Origin: Krasilnikovozyma curviuscula
Taxonomy: Eukaryota; Basidiomycota; Tremellomycetes; Cystofilobasidiales; Mrakiaceae
Direction: 5' to 3'
Assembly: GCA_014825775.1 (NCBI GenBank)
Contig: MVAQ01000383.1
Coordinates: forward strand, 1 to 10,364
Length of the DNA: 10,364 bases
Positions 1 through 8,534 of the stretch are shown here, one piece after another. Made by a program: the position numbers and the translations under genes. Under the pieces are notes generated by a model. The model saw only the letters and a list, made by a program, of their open reading frames with translations, did not search any database and was not told the DNA's origin. Positions within the stretch are counted from its first letter, which is position 1; the number at the start of each line of letters is the position of its first letter.

Positions 1-249
1 ATCTCCAAAACGCAATCGACGCTATTGTCCATCTCGGCTCTCCAGAACCAGCTGACGACGCACCTTCAGACACAGGCAGAGCTGAGTAGCCGACTTCTTG
101 AAGAAGCAGGGCAGGGTGTAGAGGAGGTTAGAAAGGCGAATGAGCAGCTCAAGAAGGCGAAGGAGAGGGGCAGGAGTGGTGCGTGGGGGGTCAGTGCGTT
201 TTTCGTTGGTGCTGGTGTTGCTTTGGTGTTTTTTGAATGGTACAGTTGA
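1..249 (+). CDS. UFE1: Syntaxin-18/Ufe1-type Qa-SNARE, C-terminal part (5' end outside window)
   Basis: The frame is open from base 1 to the TGA at 247-249, giving the last 82 residues; the start lies upstream of the window. What is seen: a heptad-patterned SNARE helix (fragment residues about 8-54), then one hydrophobic segment (about 61-78), then a very short tail ending EWYS. Aligning QTQAELSSRL with the ESQGEMIDRI segment of neuronal syntaxin places the zero-layer glutamine at fragment residue 25 (bases 73-75), so this is a Q-SNARE. The ending resembles the SLLFLDWYDS end of syntaxin 18, which points to the ER t-SNARE (Ufe1 in yeast). That family drives fusion of Golgi-to-ER retrograde vesicles together with Sec20, Use1 and Sec22. 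The protein would be tail-anchored, with the SNARE helix in the cytosol. Another Qa-SNARE is possible because the N-terminal domain is not visible. Confidence 0.75.
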   Translation: MSKTQSTLLSISALQNQLTTHLQTQAELSSRLLEEAGQGVEEVRKANEQLKKAKERGRSGAWGVSAFFVGAGVALVFFEWYS

Positions 250-612
250 GCCAAGGAGGAAGGTGGGAGGGATGGGAGACGGGAAGGGACCGTTGACTTT
301 GGTCGTCCAGCGTTTTATGCAACCATATTATATGAGGCGAGACAGTTCATCAAAGCGAGAAACGCCAATTATCCCGGTGTTGTACATGTCGCCTTAATCT
401 GTTCCGCTGTACATCAAAACTAAGGTGTAATTGATATTTTCGGATCAAACATTATTTTAACCTCACCCGCGCCTGCTCTTCCTTCTATCGCCCATACAGT
501 TGATAAAGGACCGGCCAATCATCATCTGCCCCAAACCTCAATCCCAGAAGAATGGTATCGAAACAAAGCAATCTCTTATAGTCTCGTTATACCCGTCGAA
601 GGCCCAGAAGTC
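250..612. other. Spacer between the SNARE gene and the SFI1-like gene
   Basis: This 363-nt stretch holds the 3' UTR of the SNARE gene and the promoter and leader of the SFI1-like gene. No AATAAA signal or TATA box is obvious. A pyrimidine-rich patch at about 470-492 is of the kind common in fungal promoters. The only specific element I can support is a nine-codon upstream ORF, listed separately. Other open frames here cross into the real genes in the wrong frame and resemble nothing known. Confidence 0.6.
552..581 (+). promoter_or_regulatory. Upstream ORF of nine codons in the SFI1 leader
   Basis: An ATG at 552 opens a frame coding MVSKQSNLL and stops at TAG 579-581, 31 nt before the proposed SFI1 start at 613. 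It has A at -3 (aga|ATG), a fair context. If transcription starts upstream of 552, ribosomes would meet this ORF first, which could lower or condition Sfi1 translation. The transcript start is unknown, so this is tentative. Confidence 0.35.
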
Positions 613-3600
613 ATGTTGTCGTCCATCCTGGGGAATCTTTCGATCGAACTGGTCGACCTCATTATCCGCCAAGTTGAACACGACTCGTCTTCTTTCCCGG
701 AGCTCGTGCAAGCCTATGAGGTGGTGCTATCCTCCAACGGATTGGATCCAGCTGAAGAAACCGAGTGAGCTCCGTCCTTTCCAGTTTCTCAGACTCCTCT
801 CCTGTTCTTGCTCCTTATTCATACCCAACTTATTTGACTGTTCTATAGCTACTACAAGTTCCTCCTAAAGCTCCGAATGCTACAAGGCTCTACATGGTTC
901 GAGAAATGGGAGAAGTTCCAGGCGGGCACCGCTCTGAACTTGGGGGATTCTTCGACGCGTAGTGCTGCTGCTGCAGGTGACGAAGTTGGGTCAGATATTT
1001 GGAGCCAGACGGAGGGTACAGGGAATAGGAGCATAATATCTGAACATGTAGCAGTTACTCCTGGGATAGCACCAGCGAGGGGCTCTACCAGATCCCGCAG
1101 AAGCTCGGTCGCGACAACGACATCGCTACCGTCTCCGATATCAACGAGGTATCACTACCACCACCACCAACAACAACAGCACCGACCTCTTTCAATGGGA
1201 GTGATATCCCTGTCTCCTCCTAGGAGGTCCTCAACTCCTCTGGCTCGAGCAACTCACTCGAGACCCGATTCGTCCCAGTCGGAACTCCACCACCCAACAC
1301 CTCGTCGACCCTTATCAGTAGCATCTTTCTCATCAGCACCCTCTTTCTCGTCGTATCTCCCACAAGACCTCCTCCGTGACCCCTCGCCATCCATCCCAAC
1401 TTTCCTCCATCCTCAACCATCCACCTCGCGTCCGCCTCCTCCTCCTCCTGCTCCCCAAATTCCTCGTGCCCCTCTTTCCAAGATGACTGCTGAGCGATTG
1501 AGGATCGAAGCTGAGCTGGAACGTGAAGACCGTGTACGTGAAGCACTCGAACACGACACGTCGAGAGCTCAGCGGTTTTACGACCTCGGCGTACTCTATC
1601 GTTCGATGACAGCGTGGGTCCGCGCTCTGCATTGGGTGCGCTCAGCCGAGTCTAGCGTAGTTCTCGTACGCGAGAAACTGCTCCGCAAAGCCGCGTTCGC
1701 GCAATGGACTAAAGTCCTCCTTTCGCGGAGGGTCACGTTGGACACAGCGGTCCAGCTGCATGTGGATGGTGTACTCGGCAGGGCTTTGACAGTATGGTTC
1801 GAGAAGGCAGAAGAAAGGAAGGAGAGGATGTATGATGCGATGGTTGCTCATACACTGATGATAATGAAGAAGGCGTGGGCGCAGTGGAACTCGAATGCGA
1901 AGAGGAAGATCAAGCGAAGACTGCAGCTGGAATTAGAGAGGAAGAAAGATCTCATCTCGAGGATGGTCCATGATGGAACAAAGCGCCGTGTACTAGCTGT
2001 TAGTATTTGCTTTATTGCTGATGCAGAGAAAGGCGACAATGTCTGATCAAGGCCGGATTTACAGCACTGGCTCTCTCGAACCCAAACTCTTAAAGCGGAA
2101 TCCTTTGACAGGAAGCACCTCCTTCGTTCAACAATGACGATATGGATCGAGCGCTCCTCTCAGAAGTCTGAACTCGCCTACCTTTTCACTCTATTCAACA
2201 CCAACGTCGACGCGTTTATCAAACGACAAGTCTTCGACTCGTGGAGGAGACAACCTCAACTTTGTGGTCTTGAGAAGCAACTCCATCAGGAGAAGGAAAA
2301 ACGGGCACTTGACACCAGGTTTAGGAAATGGAAGAAGGATGCGGAAGATCGGGCCATAGCTGATTACACAAGGCGTATAAACTTATTTAGGTTTACTGTA
2401 GCGAAGCTAAAGGTTGCTCAAGAACAACTAATGGTGAGTCTGTCGGTTCTCGTCGCTGATCTAGTTCTGAATTTCGGTTGCTATAACAATTAGGACATGG
2501 ATCAACAAGCTCTGGAATTCTCACGGTCCCATCATGAAACAGATCTGCAGGCCGAGTTCATGAAGATATGGAACCTCAAACATCTCGAGAATGTAGCTGG
2601 ACTCCTATCAAACAGAAGGGCTTTAAAAGTGTCCTTCTTGGGCTGGAAATCCAAGCTTAGAGTCGTTCGCGTTGACCTTGAAGGTGAAGTGATTTGCTAG
2701 TCAAGTATTCACCCCCAAACTAATTCCTATCTTATCTCATCAGATCGAGCGGCAGCATTTGACAAGTTCACTTCCTTCAACATTCTTAAATCTGTCTTTT
2801 CCGCCTGGCATGAGCGGAGCATCGCGCTCAACCAGGTCCACCTTGTCGCGGTCGAACACCATCGCAACAAACTCCTTCAGTCGATGATCCACACCTGGAA
2901 AAGAAAACATGCTGAGTGTGTTTTTAGTGTGAATTTGGCAAGTGATGCACATGTTGTCTTCTTGAAGAAGATATCTTTGACTGCGTGGAGTACGGCGCTG
3001 AGGCGGAGGAAGCAGGATCGATGGGTCGCTGAGAAAGAGTGCAAGATCAAGGAGGAAACCTGGGGATCTTGGAGGGGTAAGACCAAGACCTTGAGAACTT
3101 TGAGAAAGTTGGAAACTATTTTATCTGAGGATCGTCAAACTGTGGGTTCCTCCTTTTGCTTCCTCCTCTTGGTTGTCGGGTGCTAACTCTTGCGAGCTCT
3201 GAACGCCTCAGGTGACGAAGAAAAAAGTTTTTGGTGAATGGCATGCAAGAGCATCTGATATCAAGTCTCTCAACATGAAAGCAGCTGCGACCTACAAAAC
3301 TCGCCTCGCAAAGAACGGTTTGAATTCGTGGATTGCCGCTTGTGCTCGACATGGTGACGTTTACGAGCTTGGCTCAACTTTAAGGTTTATTAAGGATCAA
3401 GGTGAGAGCTCCTCTCTTGTTCATTCTTCTTTCGAATTCTTCGCTGATTTTTTGAGTCATTGGGAATCAGATCTGCTTTGCAAATCCACCCACCGGTGGA
3501 AGGAGGCTCTCAATACTCGTAGAGAAGAAGCAATCAGTGCTGCTAGGTCTCGAAAGAGCACTCTTATCCTCGCATACGACGTGTGGAAAGAGAAGACATT

Positions 3601-4284
3601 GGTCAAACGCACGATGCGACCGGTGAGTTCTCAAGCCATCCAATGCTGCTGATCAATTAAGCCCTGACGAAACCTTTTAACGTATCGTCTCAGCTGCTTG
3701 AGTTCGAGGATTACGTGAATGCTCGGATTCAAGAAGATTTTTTCAATCAATGGATGGAGAGGTCGACTGTTGCTAAAGCGATGCGCTGTGACTCTCGGCG
3801 TCTCAAGAGGGTGATGATCGAACGTCTCCAGCATCAGACCACAAAATCTCACCAGAGAAAGGAAGCGGCCAGGCTAGATAGACTACGGGTACTTGGTCAG
3901 TAAAACCCCTCTTCGCGCTCAGGATGTTCACTGACCCTTCTCAGCTGCGTTGTTTAATTCAGGCTGTTGTGTTGCGAGGTGGCGTACTCAAACCCAGTCG
4001 AAAATCGCAGCACGTCCCCCCTCGTGAGTGTTTAAGATTACAATCATTCATTCCCGTATCTTACAAGTCGGGGTTGTCGTTTACCCGGCTTCTACAGACG
4101 CTTGCGCAACGCTCGACTTCGTCCAAGACTTTCAACAACAACACTCACCCCGCAGGCATCCACTTCCGCAGTGAGAGCCTCGACACCAGAGCCATATCGA
4201 GGTATTCCCATCAAAAAAGAGGCCCGAAGAGGATCTGCTGGTCCTATGGTGTCTGCTTCCGACCTCGAGCGTTTGAGACGATGA
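613..4284 (+). CDS. SFI1: Sfi1-like centrin-binding spindle pole body protein, 10 exons, 1022 aa
   Basis: Exons: 613-764, 849-1998, 2065-2433, 2494-2683, 2744-3141, 3212-3401, 3471-3622, 3694-3895, 3945-4023, 4098-4284. They total 3069 nt with every junction in phase. Known role: Sfi1 is a long helix bound along its length by centrin (Cdc31); it forms the half-bridge and licenses spindle-pole-body duplication. Seen in the sequence: an N-terminal helical block (residues about 1-75, including YYKFLLKLRML and WFEKWEKF); a Ser/Pro/His/Gln-rich linker (about 85-270); then about 20 Trp-centred repeats from about residue 300 to 950 (for example AFAQWTK, ALTVWFE, VFDSWRR, VFSAWHE, FFNQWME). A basic tail ends LERLRR. 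The ATG at 613 is chosen because it leads in frame across intron 1 into YYKF. Introns run from 49 to 84 nt; the 49-nt intron 8 is the least certain. The family call is strong; exact splice edges are inferred. Confidence 0.88.
1150..1182 (+). repeat. His/Gln low-complexity tract (CAC/CAA repeats) in SFI1 exon 2
   Basis: A run of CAY and CAR codons encodes YHYHHHQQQQH at about residues 152-162 of the Sfi1-like protein. It lies in the Ser/Pro-rich linker between the N-terminal block and the repeat array. Such triplet tracts change length easily, and this one is probably disordered. Confidence 0.7.
1432..1449 (+). repeat. Polyproline tract (CCT repeats) in SFI1 exon 2
   Basis: Six consecutive proline codons, mostly CCT, encode residues about 246-251 and are followed by APQIPRAP. 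The tract ends the disordered linker shortly before the helical repeat array. A profilin- or SH3-type ligand role is possible but unsupported. Confidence 0.6.
1590..3990 (+). repeat. Array of about 20 Sfi1-type Trp repeats, spread over exons 2-9
   Basis: I count tryptophans in the repeat context (hydrophobic-x-x-x-W-K/R/E-like) in AWVRAL, AFAQWTK, ALTVWFE, AWAQWNS, VLAHWLS, TMTIWIE, VFDSWRR, RFRKWKK, FMKIWNL, SFLGWKS, VFSAWHE, SMIHTWKR, SLTAWST, TWGSWRG, VFGEWHA, GLNSWIA, STHRWKE, AYDVWKE, FFNQWME and VARWRT. Spacing is mostly about 20-45 residues. Each would bind one centrin by analogy with yeast Sfi1. Repeats with poor flanking hydrophobic residues may not bind. Confidence 0.8.
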
Positions 4285-4356
4285 AGTTCTTCCGCTGACG
4301 ATCGACGGCTCGAGCTGACAGCTGTAGCTCCAGTCTTATCAAATTACCTCAAATTT

Positions 4357-4362
4357 AATAAA
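4357..4362 (+). terminator. AATAAA polyadenylation signal of the SFI1-like gene
   Basis: A canonical AATAAA hexamer sits 73 nt after the SFI1 stop codon in an AT-rich patch (about 4340-4370), a normal place for 3' end formation. The next start codon is about 230 nt downstream. Confidence 0.5.
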
Positions 4363-4593
4363 TTTACGCCTCTTAATCTATCGACCAATTCTCTGTACCA
4401 GCCCCTTGGCACTAGACAGCGGCAGCAATATGCATGCATGAGAGATTATATGAAACCTCCGCAAAGGGTGTCCGCACAGTAAATCTGGGGTCATTGTGTA
4501 CCAAATCTTTTGACTCTGTACTACTTTCACTATCATTTTGCTTTCTCACATATCATCTTCTTGTACCGAGGTCGAAGGTGCCTCTCTGCCAAG
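4363..4593. other. Spacer and presumed promoter of the first receptor gene
   Basis: About 230 nt. It contains a 10-bp palindrome ATGCATGCAT at 4430-4439, an AT-rich ATTATATGA at about 4445-4453, and a pyrimidine-rich stretch at about 4518-4565 before the start codon. The palindrome brings three closely spaced upstream ATGs. I see no convincing TATA box or other named element. Confidence 0.45.
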
Positions 4594-6304
4594 ATGGCTA
4601 ACCAGACATTAGGGAGCCCACTACACCTCTCAGGCAAACAAAAATCTATCTCGTAAGCTTCTCTCCTTCGGATTCAGCACCTCTTCGCACCTCCTCTGAA
4701 ATTTAATAACATACAGTCATGCAATGTGGGCATAAACCGGGATACTTGGAGCCTGTCTGAACTTCATCTTGCTGGTGGTGGTTACGATCTTGTATTGTCA
4801 CCCTAGATCTCGCAAGCACTTGGATCGGGTAAGCTTTAGATTGGTGATAGCAGCACTGGTTGCAGAGTAAGTTATTACCTCATAAATACCCTTTTCTTGT
4901 ACTTATGAAACATTCTGGGACAATGTAGCATGCTTTACTGCATCGCATTCACAACATCCGCAAACATGAACCCAGACCAACTGGCCGGCTGCCATGCGTG
5001 TATGTTCATCCTGATATGGTGTGTGCACTTCTCGTCTGTCCTATTCTTGTGTATTGCTTTGAATATTCAGTAAGCGGCTTGGATTTTTCTACCACAACGT
5101 CACTGAGTGTCATCGCTCATGATTTTGATGTTTATTCGTAGCTTGGTCATTGTCAACAGAGTCCTTGGAAAACGACTAGAGCTTTATTACTTTGTAGCAG
5201 CGGTAGTAATCAGCACTGCACTTGCTGTTCCGCCGCAATTCTACGGAGTGTACGGATTCAATAATTTCATTGACGGCTGCTGGTATCAAGGGGACAATCA
5301 TCGGATCGTGTGGCAGGCCAGCACACAGCTAGGACCAACACTGGTTTACACTATGGGAGAGTTAGTCTGCTTCCTTTCAATTGCAGCTTTTATGCTCAGA
5401 GCGAGGGTGAGTTTAAAAGAACAAACATCTGTCCTCTACGTGGGGCTAATTTAGGATGGTGCAGGTGGCAGCACAAAAGGTTATGAACGACGCCAACGGG
5501 AGTGATACTTTCTATCTTTCGAAAAAGTATAGAAATACGGTTCTGAGAATCGGTAAGTATTTCTGAACAGTTGAGATCAATCCGCCCGCCTAAGCTGATG
5601 GACATTCACTTCGACCTGCTCGGCTCTAGCACTATTCCCACTGGCTTCTATCGTCACCAATTCTGGAGCCTGCATAATAGAAGTGTATCTTGCTACAAAT
5701 GTCAAGCGGCTGAATGCCGTCGACGGATTTGGATGGGACATGGCAGGTAAGTGTTTTTATCAGCGTATGATGGTTGCTCATTCACCAGGTAAGGCGTTTC
5801 ACTAACGTTTTCGTTTCTTTCTCATGCCATCTAGATGACGTGTTTTATGCTCTGAGAGGAATTGTTTATCCAATCATTGCTGCAACAGATCCGAGTTTTC
5901 TCAAAGGGCTCGAATCATTGATCTCTGCGATGAGGTCTCAACCCGATCCAGCTTCTGAAACCATCACATCAGAATCTCATTCAAAGGGACAGCCTATGAG
6001 CAAAATAAAAGTCAGCACCAATACTATCACTCATATGGACGATGGAGACAACATCTACATCTTGACGGATAGGAGTGGGACGCTTTCGAACCAGCTTGAT
6101 CCACCCAGGCTGTCCATCACCTATCCCTCTGAATCATTCTCAACTTCTCACAGCCAGAAAGAAGAGAAAGATAGCCAAATGCGGCCGCTTGACGATGGGC
6201 TACGGAGGGAAAGCCATGCGGAGTCACAAACATACGCACCTTCGAGCAGAAGAGGAAGCGGCTGGAGTCTCCAACAAGCTAAAGATTTCGAAAGATTTAT
6301 ATGA
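4594..6304 (+). pseudogene. Seven-transmembrane GPCR-like receptor with in-frame stop at codon 26 (tandem copy 1)
   Basis: Exons: 4594-4652, 4717-4866, 4929-5069, 5142-5406, 5465-5552, 5630-5746, 5835-6304; total 1290 nt, all phases matching the paralogue at 6807-8534. Codon 26, in the first membrane segment, is TAA (4733-4735) where the paralogue has TAC (Tyr27). No in-frame ATG follows in exon 2, so a normal start gives a 25-residue peptide. The rest looks intact: seven hydrophobic segments, paired cysteines (GCHACM before TM3 and DGCWY in loop 2), TM6 from ALFPLAS, TM7 with YPIIAATDPSFL, and a Ser-rich tail ending DFERFI. The family looks like the basidiomycete cAMP-receptor-like or secretin-like seven-TM proteins; the ligand is unknown. 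It may be a young pseudogene, a polymorphic null allele, a sequencing error, or a gene with an unseen rescuing start. No obvious second lesion suggests the stop is recent. Confidence 0.7.
4733..4735 (+). other. Premature TAA stop codon in receptor copy 1
   Basis: Exon 2 reads H-A-M-W-A-stop and then TGILGACLNF. The second copy reads Y-A-I-W-V-Y-P and then AIVGACLNF. The codon-by-codon match on both sides places the stop in true coding frame. No AG acceptor just downstream restores the frame. Confidence 0.8.
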
Positions 6305-6630
6305 TAGCCTGCTGCCAGTTCTCCTCCGCCTTGTGAAAGATGTTAGCCGTTTTGCACATTGCGCGCTGGAAAAAAAAAAAACAAATTCATGACTATGCTA
6401 GCCGTGATCAACAGCCCTAGCATGGCAACAGGAGTTAAAGCACCAGCAGCACAAATCTAACCGACGTGCTTGAGCTTGTTTCTGTTCGGATCTAAGGGCC
6501 CAAGAATTATTTCTCGTCTCGCAATGTTTTTATTCTCTTCCTCTCCTGCAAGAAGCTTCCTTCCCCTGTAAGTGCAGGCAGTCACTCGCAACATACTGCT
6601 CCCTAGCTCATTCAAGCAAAAGAGTATTTG

Positions 6631-6636
6631 TATAAA
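6631..6636 (+). promoter_or_regulatory. TATA-box candidate of receptor copy 2
   Basis: TATAAA followed by CAAA lies 171 nt before the start codon at 6807. If used, transcription would begin around 6660-6700, giving a leader of about 110-150 nt. This rests on motif and position only. Confidence 0.35.
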
Positions 6637-6689
6637 CAAACCATGATGACATGTTGATACCAAGAAGCTCCTTGGAGCTCAGAACTATC

Positions 6690-6785
6690 ATGAAACATCC
6701 GAGGCTCATCGCCGAATTGGACGAAGTTCGTTCCTTCAAGTCGGTCATTTTATCTTCAACTTCCAAGCTGGCTGTATGCACTTGA
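6690..6785 (+). promoter_or_regulatory. Upstream ORF of 31 codons in the receptor copy 2 leader
   Basis: An ATG at 6690 reads MKHPRLIAEL onward to a TGA at 6783-6785, 21 nt before the receptor start. It is the 3' part of a frame also open from an ATG at 6651. The peptide resembles nothing I recognise. If the TATA candidate at 6631 is real, this ORF would be in the mRNA and could restrain receptor translation. Weakly supported. Confidence 0.25.
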
Positions 6786-6806
6786 GCAGGTGCTGCCCCG
6801 ATAAAG

Positions 6807-8534
6807 ATGGAGGACCCAACCACGGGAGACATTCCTCTTGATATAACGCAGCATCAAGCGTTTATATCGTGGGTTTATATTCAGCTCGGTGCCGTTTTGA
6901 ACAGTAACTGAACATTGATCGTTCGTTAACATAGATATGCAATCTGGGTGTACCCAGCTATCGTTGGTGCCTGCCTGAACTTTACGTTACTTCTGATGGT
7001 GGCCGGGCTCTATTGTCTGCGGCGGGCAAGAAAGCACCTCGACAGAGTGAGCTACAGGCTGGTCGTTGCATCATTGGTAGCAGAGTTAGTTCAGCCCCCA
7101 ATCTTTCCTACTTCAAGCCAATATGGGTCAGCTAACGAGTGTCAGTATAGCATGATGTTTTGTATATCAGAGTCGATAGCTGGGAACGTCTTCGATGAGG
7201 CGCACATCGCGACCTGTCGAGGCTCGATGTTTGTGCTGGTCTGGAGCACCCATTTCTCCTCTATTCTTCTCCTGTGCATTGCCATCAACATCCAGTGAGT
7301 CCTCTCGTTTGCTGGCTGAAGCTCCATTTCTCAAGGACCGCCGCCGCTCTCTTCCCCACAGCCTGATTGTGGTAAATGGCCTCAGCGGAAAGCGACTGGA
7401 ACTCTACTACTTCGCCGCAGCATTCGTCTTTAGTACGGCGCTTACCTTACCGCCTCTCCTCAATCACGTCTATGGGATCGACGCAATTCTCGGAGGGTGC
7501 TGGTACCGTCAGGATAAAAGTCGGATCGGTTGGCAGGTCGGAACAGAATTGGGTCCGAGTGTGGTGTACACGTTTGGAAGTTCGTTGTGTGTGATTTTGG
7601 TGGCTAGGTTCATGCTGAAAAGTCGAGTGAGTCTTGTCATTTTGATCGTGCTTTGTTCGTATTCGTAATGAAGCTAACTCACATGTTTGTTCACCCTGAA
7701 CTGAAGAGAGCACTCAGCCAATTTGATGGAAACAATAAGGCTCATTTGTCAAATAAGTACACAAGTACCATTTTGAGGATAGGTACGATCCACATCCCTC
7801 CCTCCCTTTCCTTCAGTTGAGTTGCTGAATTGCTCACGCGGTTTTTCATTTTTAGCGCTGTTCCCATTGGCTGGTATCATTACGAGTTCAGGAGCATTCA
7901 TTTCAGAGTTATATCTCTCTACACGGCTGAAATATGTCAACGAAGTACATGGGTACACCTGGTTGATAGTTGGTATGCGCTGCTTCTTTTGTTTTGATTC
8001 TTCGAATCCATCGCTGAAAAATAAATTAAAAACCGATGCGTTCTCAACTATCCAGATCTTTGCTTCTACTCACTTCGAGCCGTCATTTATCCAATCATTG
8101 CATCGACAGATCCAAGCTTCCTCAAGGCCGCCTCAGCAGTCTTCGCTGACCTGCGAGGCCAAACGTCAGTCACAACAACCACGTTGAACCATTCAACCCA
8201 GTCGCACAGTCTGAGTCAGATCAAAGTCAGCACCAACATTGTCACACATGTCGACGATGGCGACAACGTATTTGTCGTTGACGAAGAAGACAGAAGTGGG
8301 AATTCCTCCAGCAACTACACGGAACAAGGCCTTGTGGTAGGGTTTCCACAAAAAACAGATGGAGCATATGTAGAGGAAGAAGGAGACAGAGTGGAAAGGT
8401 TGGCGGAGAAGAGGAGGCCGAGCGATACGGAAGCTCAGGATCCTGCGGAGCTGAACCTCCCACAGCCACACAGGAGAGAAAGTAGCAGGAGAATTCAACG
8501 CCAGGAGATGAAGAATTTTGAGAAGTTTATTTAA
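6807..8534 (+). CDS. Seven-transmembrane GPCR-like receptor (tandem copy 2, intact), 7 exons, 430 aa
   Basis: Exons: 6807-6868, 6935-7084, 7151-7294, 7362-7626, 7707-7782, 7856-7972, 8056-8534; total 1293 nt, closed frame. Seen: TM1 about residues 23-46, TM2 58-78, TM3 96-118, TM4 133-152, TM5 178-202, TM6 230-256, TM7 266-289. A Cys at 93 before TM3 and Cys165 in loop 2 (GGCWY) could form the usual GPCR disulfide. TM7 carries YPIIASTDPSFL. There is no DRY motif after TM3; that place reads NGLSGKRLELYY. The cytoplasmic tail (about 295-430) is hydrophilic and ends KNFEKFI. The topology and Cys pair fit a G-protein-coupled receptor at the plasma membrane, closest in style to fungal cAMP-receptor-like or secretin-like families; no ligand can be named. 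Exons 2, 4 and 6 have exactly the lengths of those in copy 1 (150, 265, 117 nt), proving tandem duplication. Confidence 0.8.

Larger units (their letters stand above)
6305..6806. other. Spacer between the two receptor genes
   Basis: About 500 nt. The first part should be the 3' UTR of receptor copy 1; no AATAAA is seen, but a run of 12 A lies at 6370-6381. The second part should be the promoter and leader of copy 2, with a TATA-like element and a short upstream ORF listed separately. I see no remnant of a third receptor copy and no transposon ends. Confidence 0.55.

Noticed and set aside
140..397. 85-codon + strand frame over the SNARE 3' end
   Set aside because: It overlaps the SNARE membrane anchor in another frame and has composition typical of a shadow.
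500..868. 122-codon + strand frame spanning the SFI1 start and intron 1
   Set aside because: It is out of frame with the Sfi1 N-terminus and runs through a well-supported intron; the product looks random.
1220..1632. Long minus-strand frames opposite SFI1 exon 2
   Set aside because: They overlie the Ser/Pro-rich and repeat-coding region; their low-complexity Glu/Arg/Gly runs are the antisense of Ser/Pro codons, and no family resemblance is visible.
4434..4601. 55-codon frame overlapping the start of receptor copy 1
   Set aside because: It is hydrophobic but starts at an ATG of the palindrome, overlaps the receptor ATG by frame shift, and resembles nothing known; chance is the simplest reading.
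6370..6381. 12-A run after receptor copy 1 as a retrotransposon tail
   Set aside because: No target-site duplication or element body is seen on either side; and the upstream gene keeps its introns, so it is not a retrocopy.
7822..8187. 121-codon frame covering receptor copy 2 exon 6 and beyond
   Set aside because: Only its 7856-7972 part is coding; beyond the GTATGC donor it reads intron, and then exon 7 in the wrong frame.
8193..8498. 101-codon minus-strand frame opposite the receptor copy 2 tail
   Set aside because: It is antisense to the conserved tail-coding exon and shows no independent domain.
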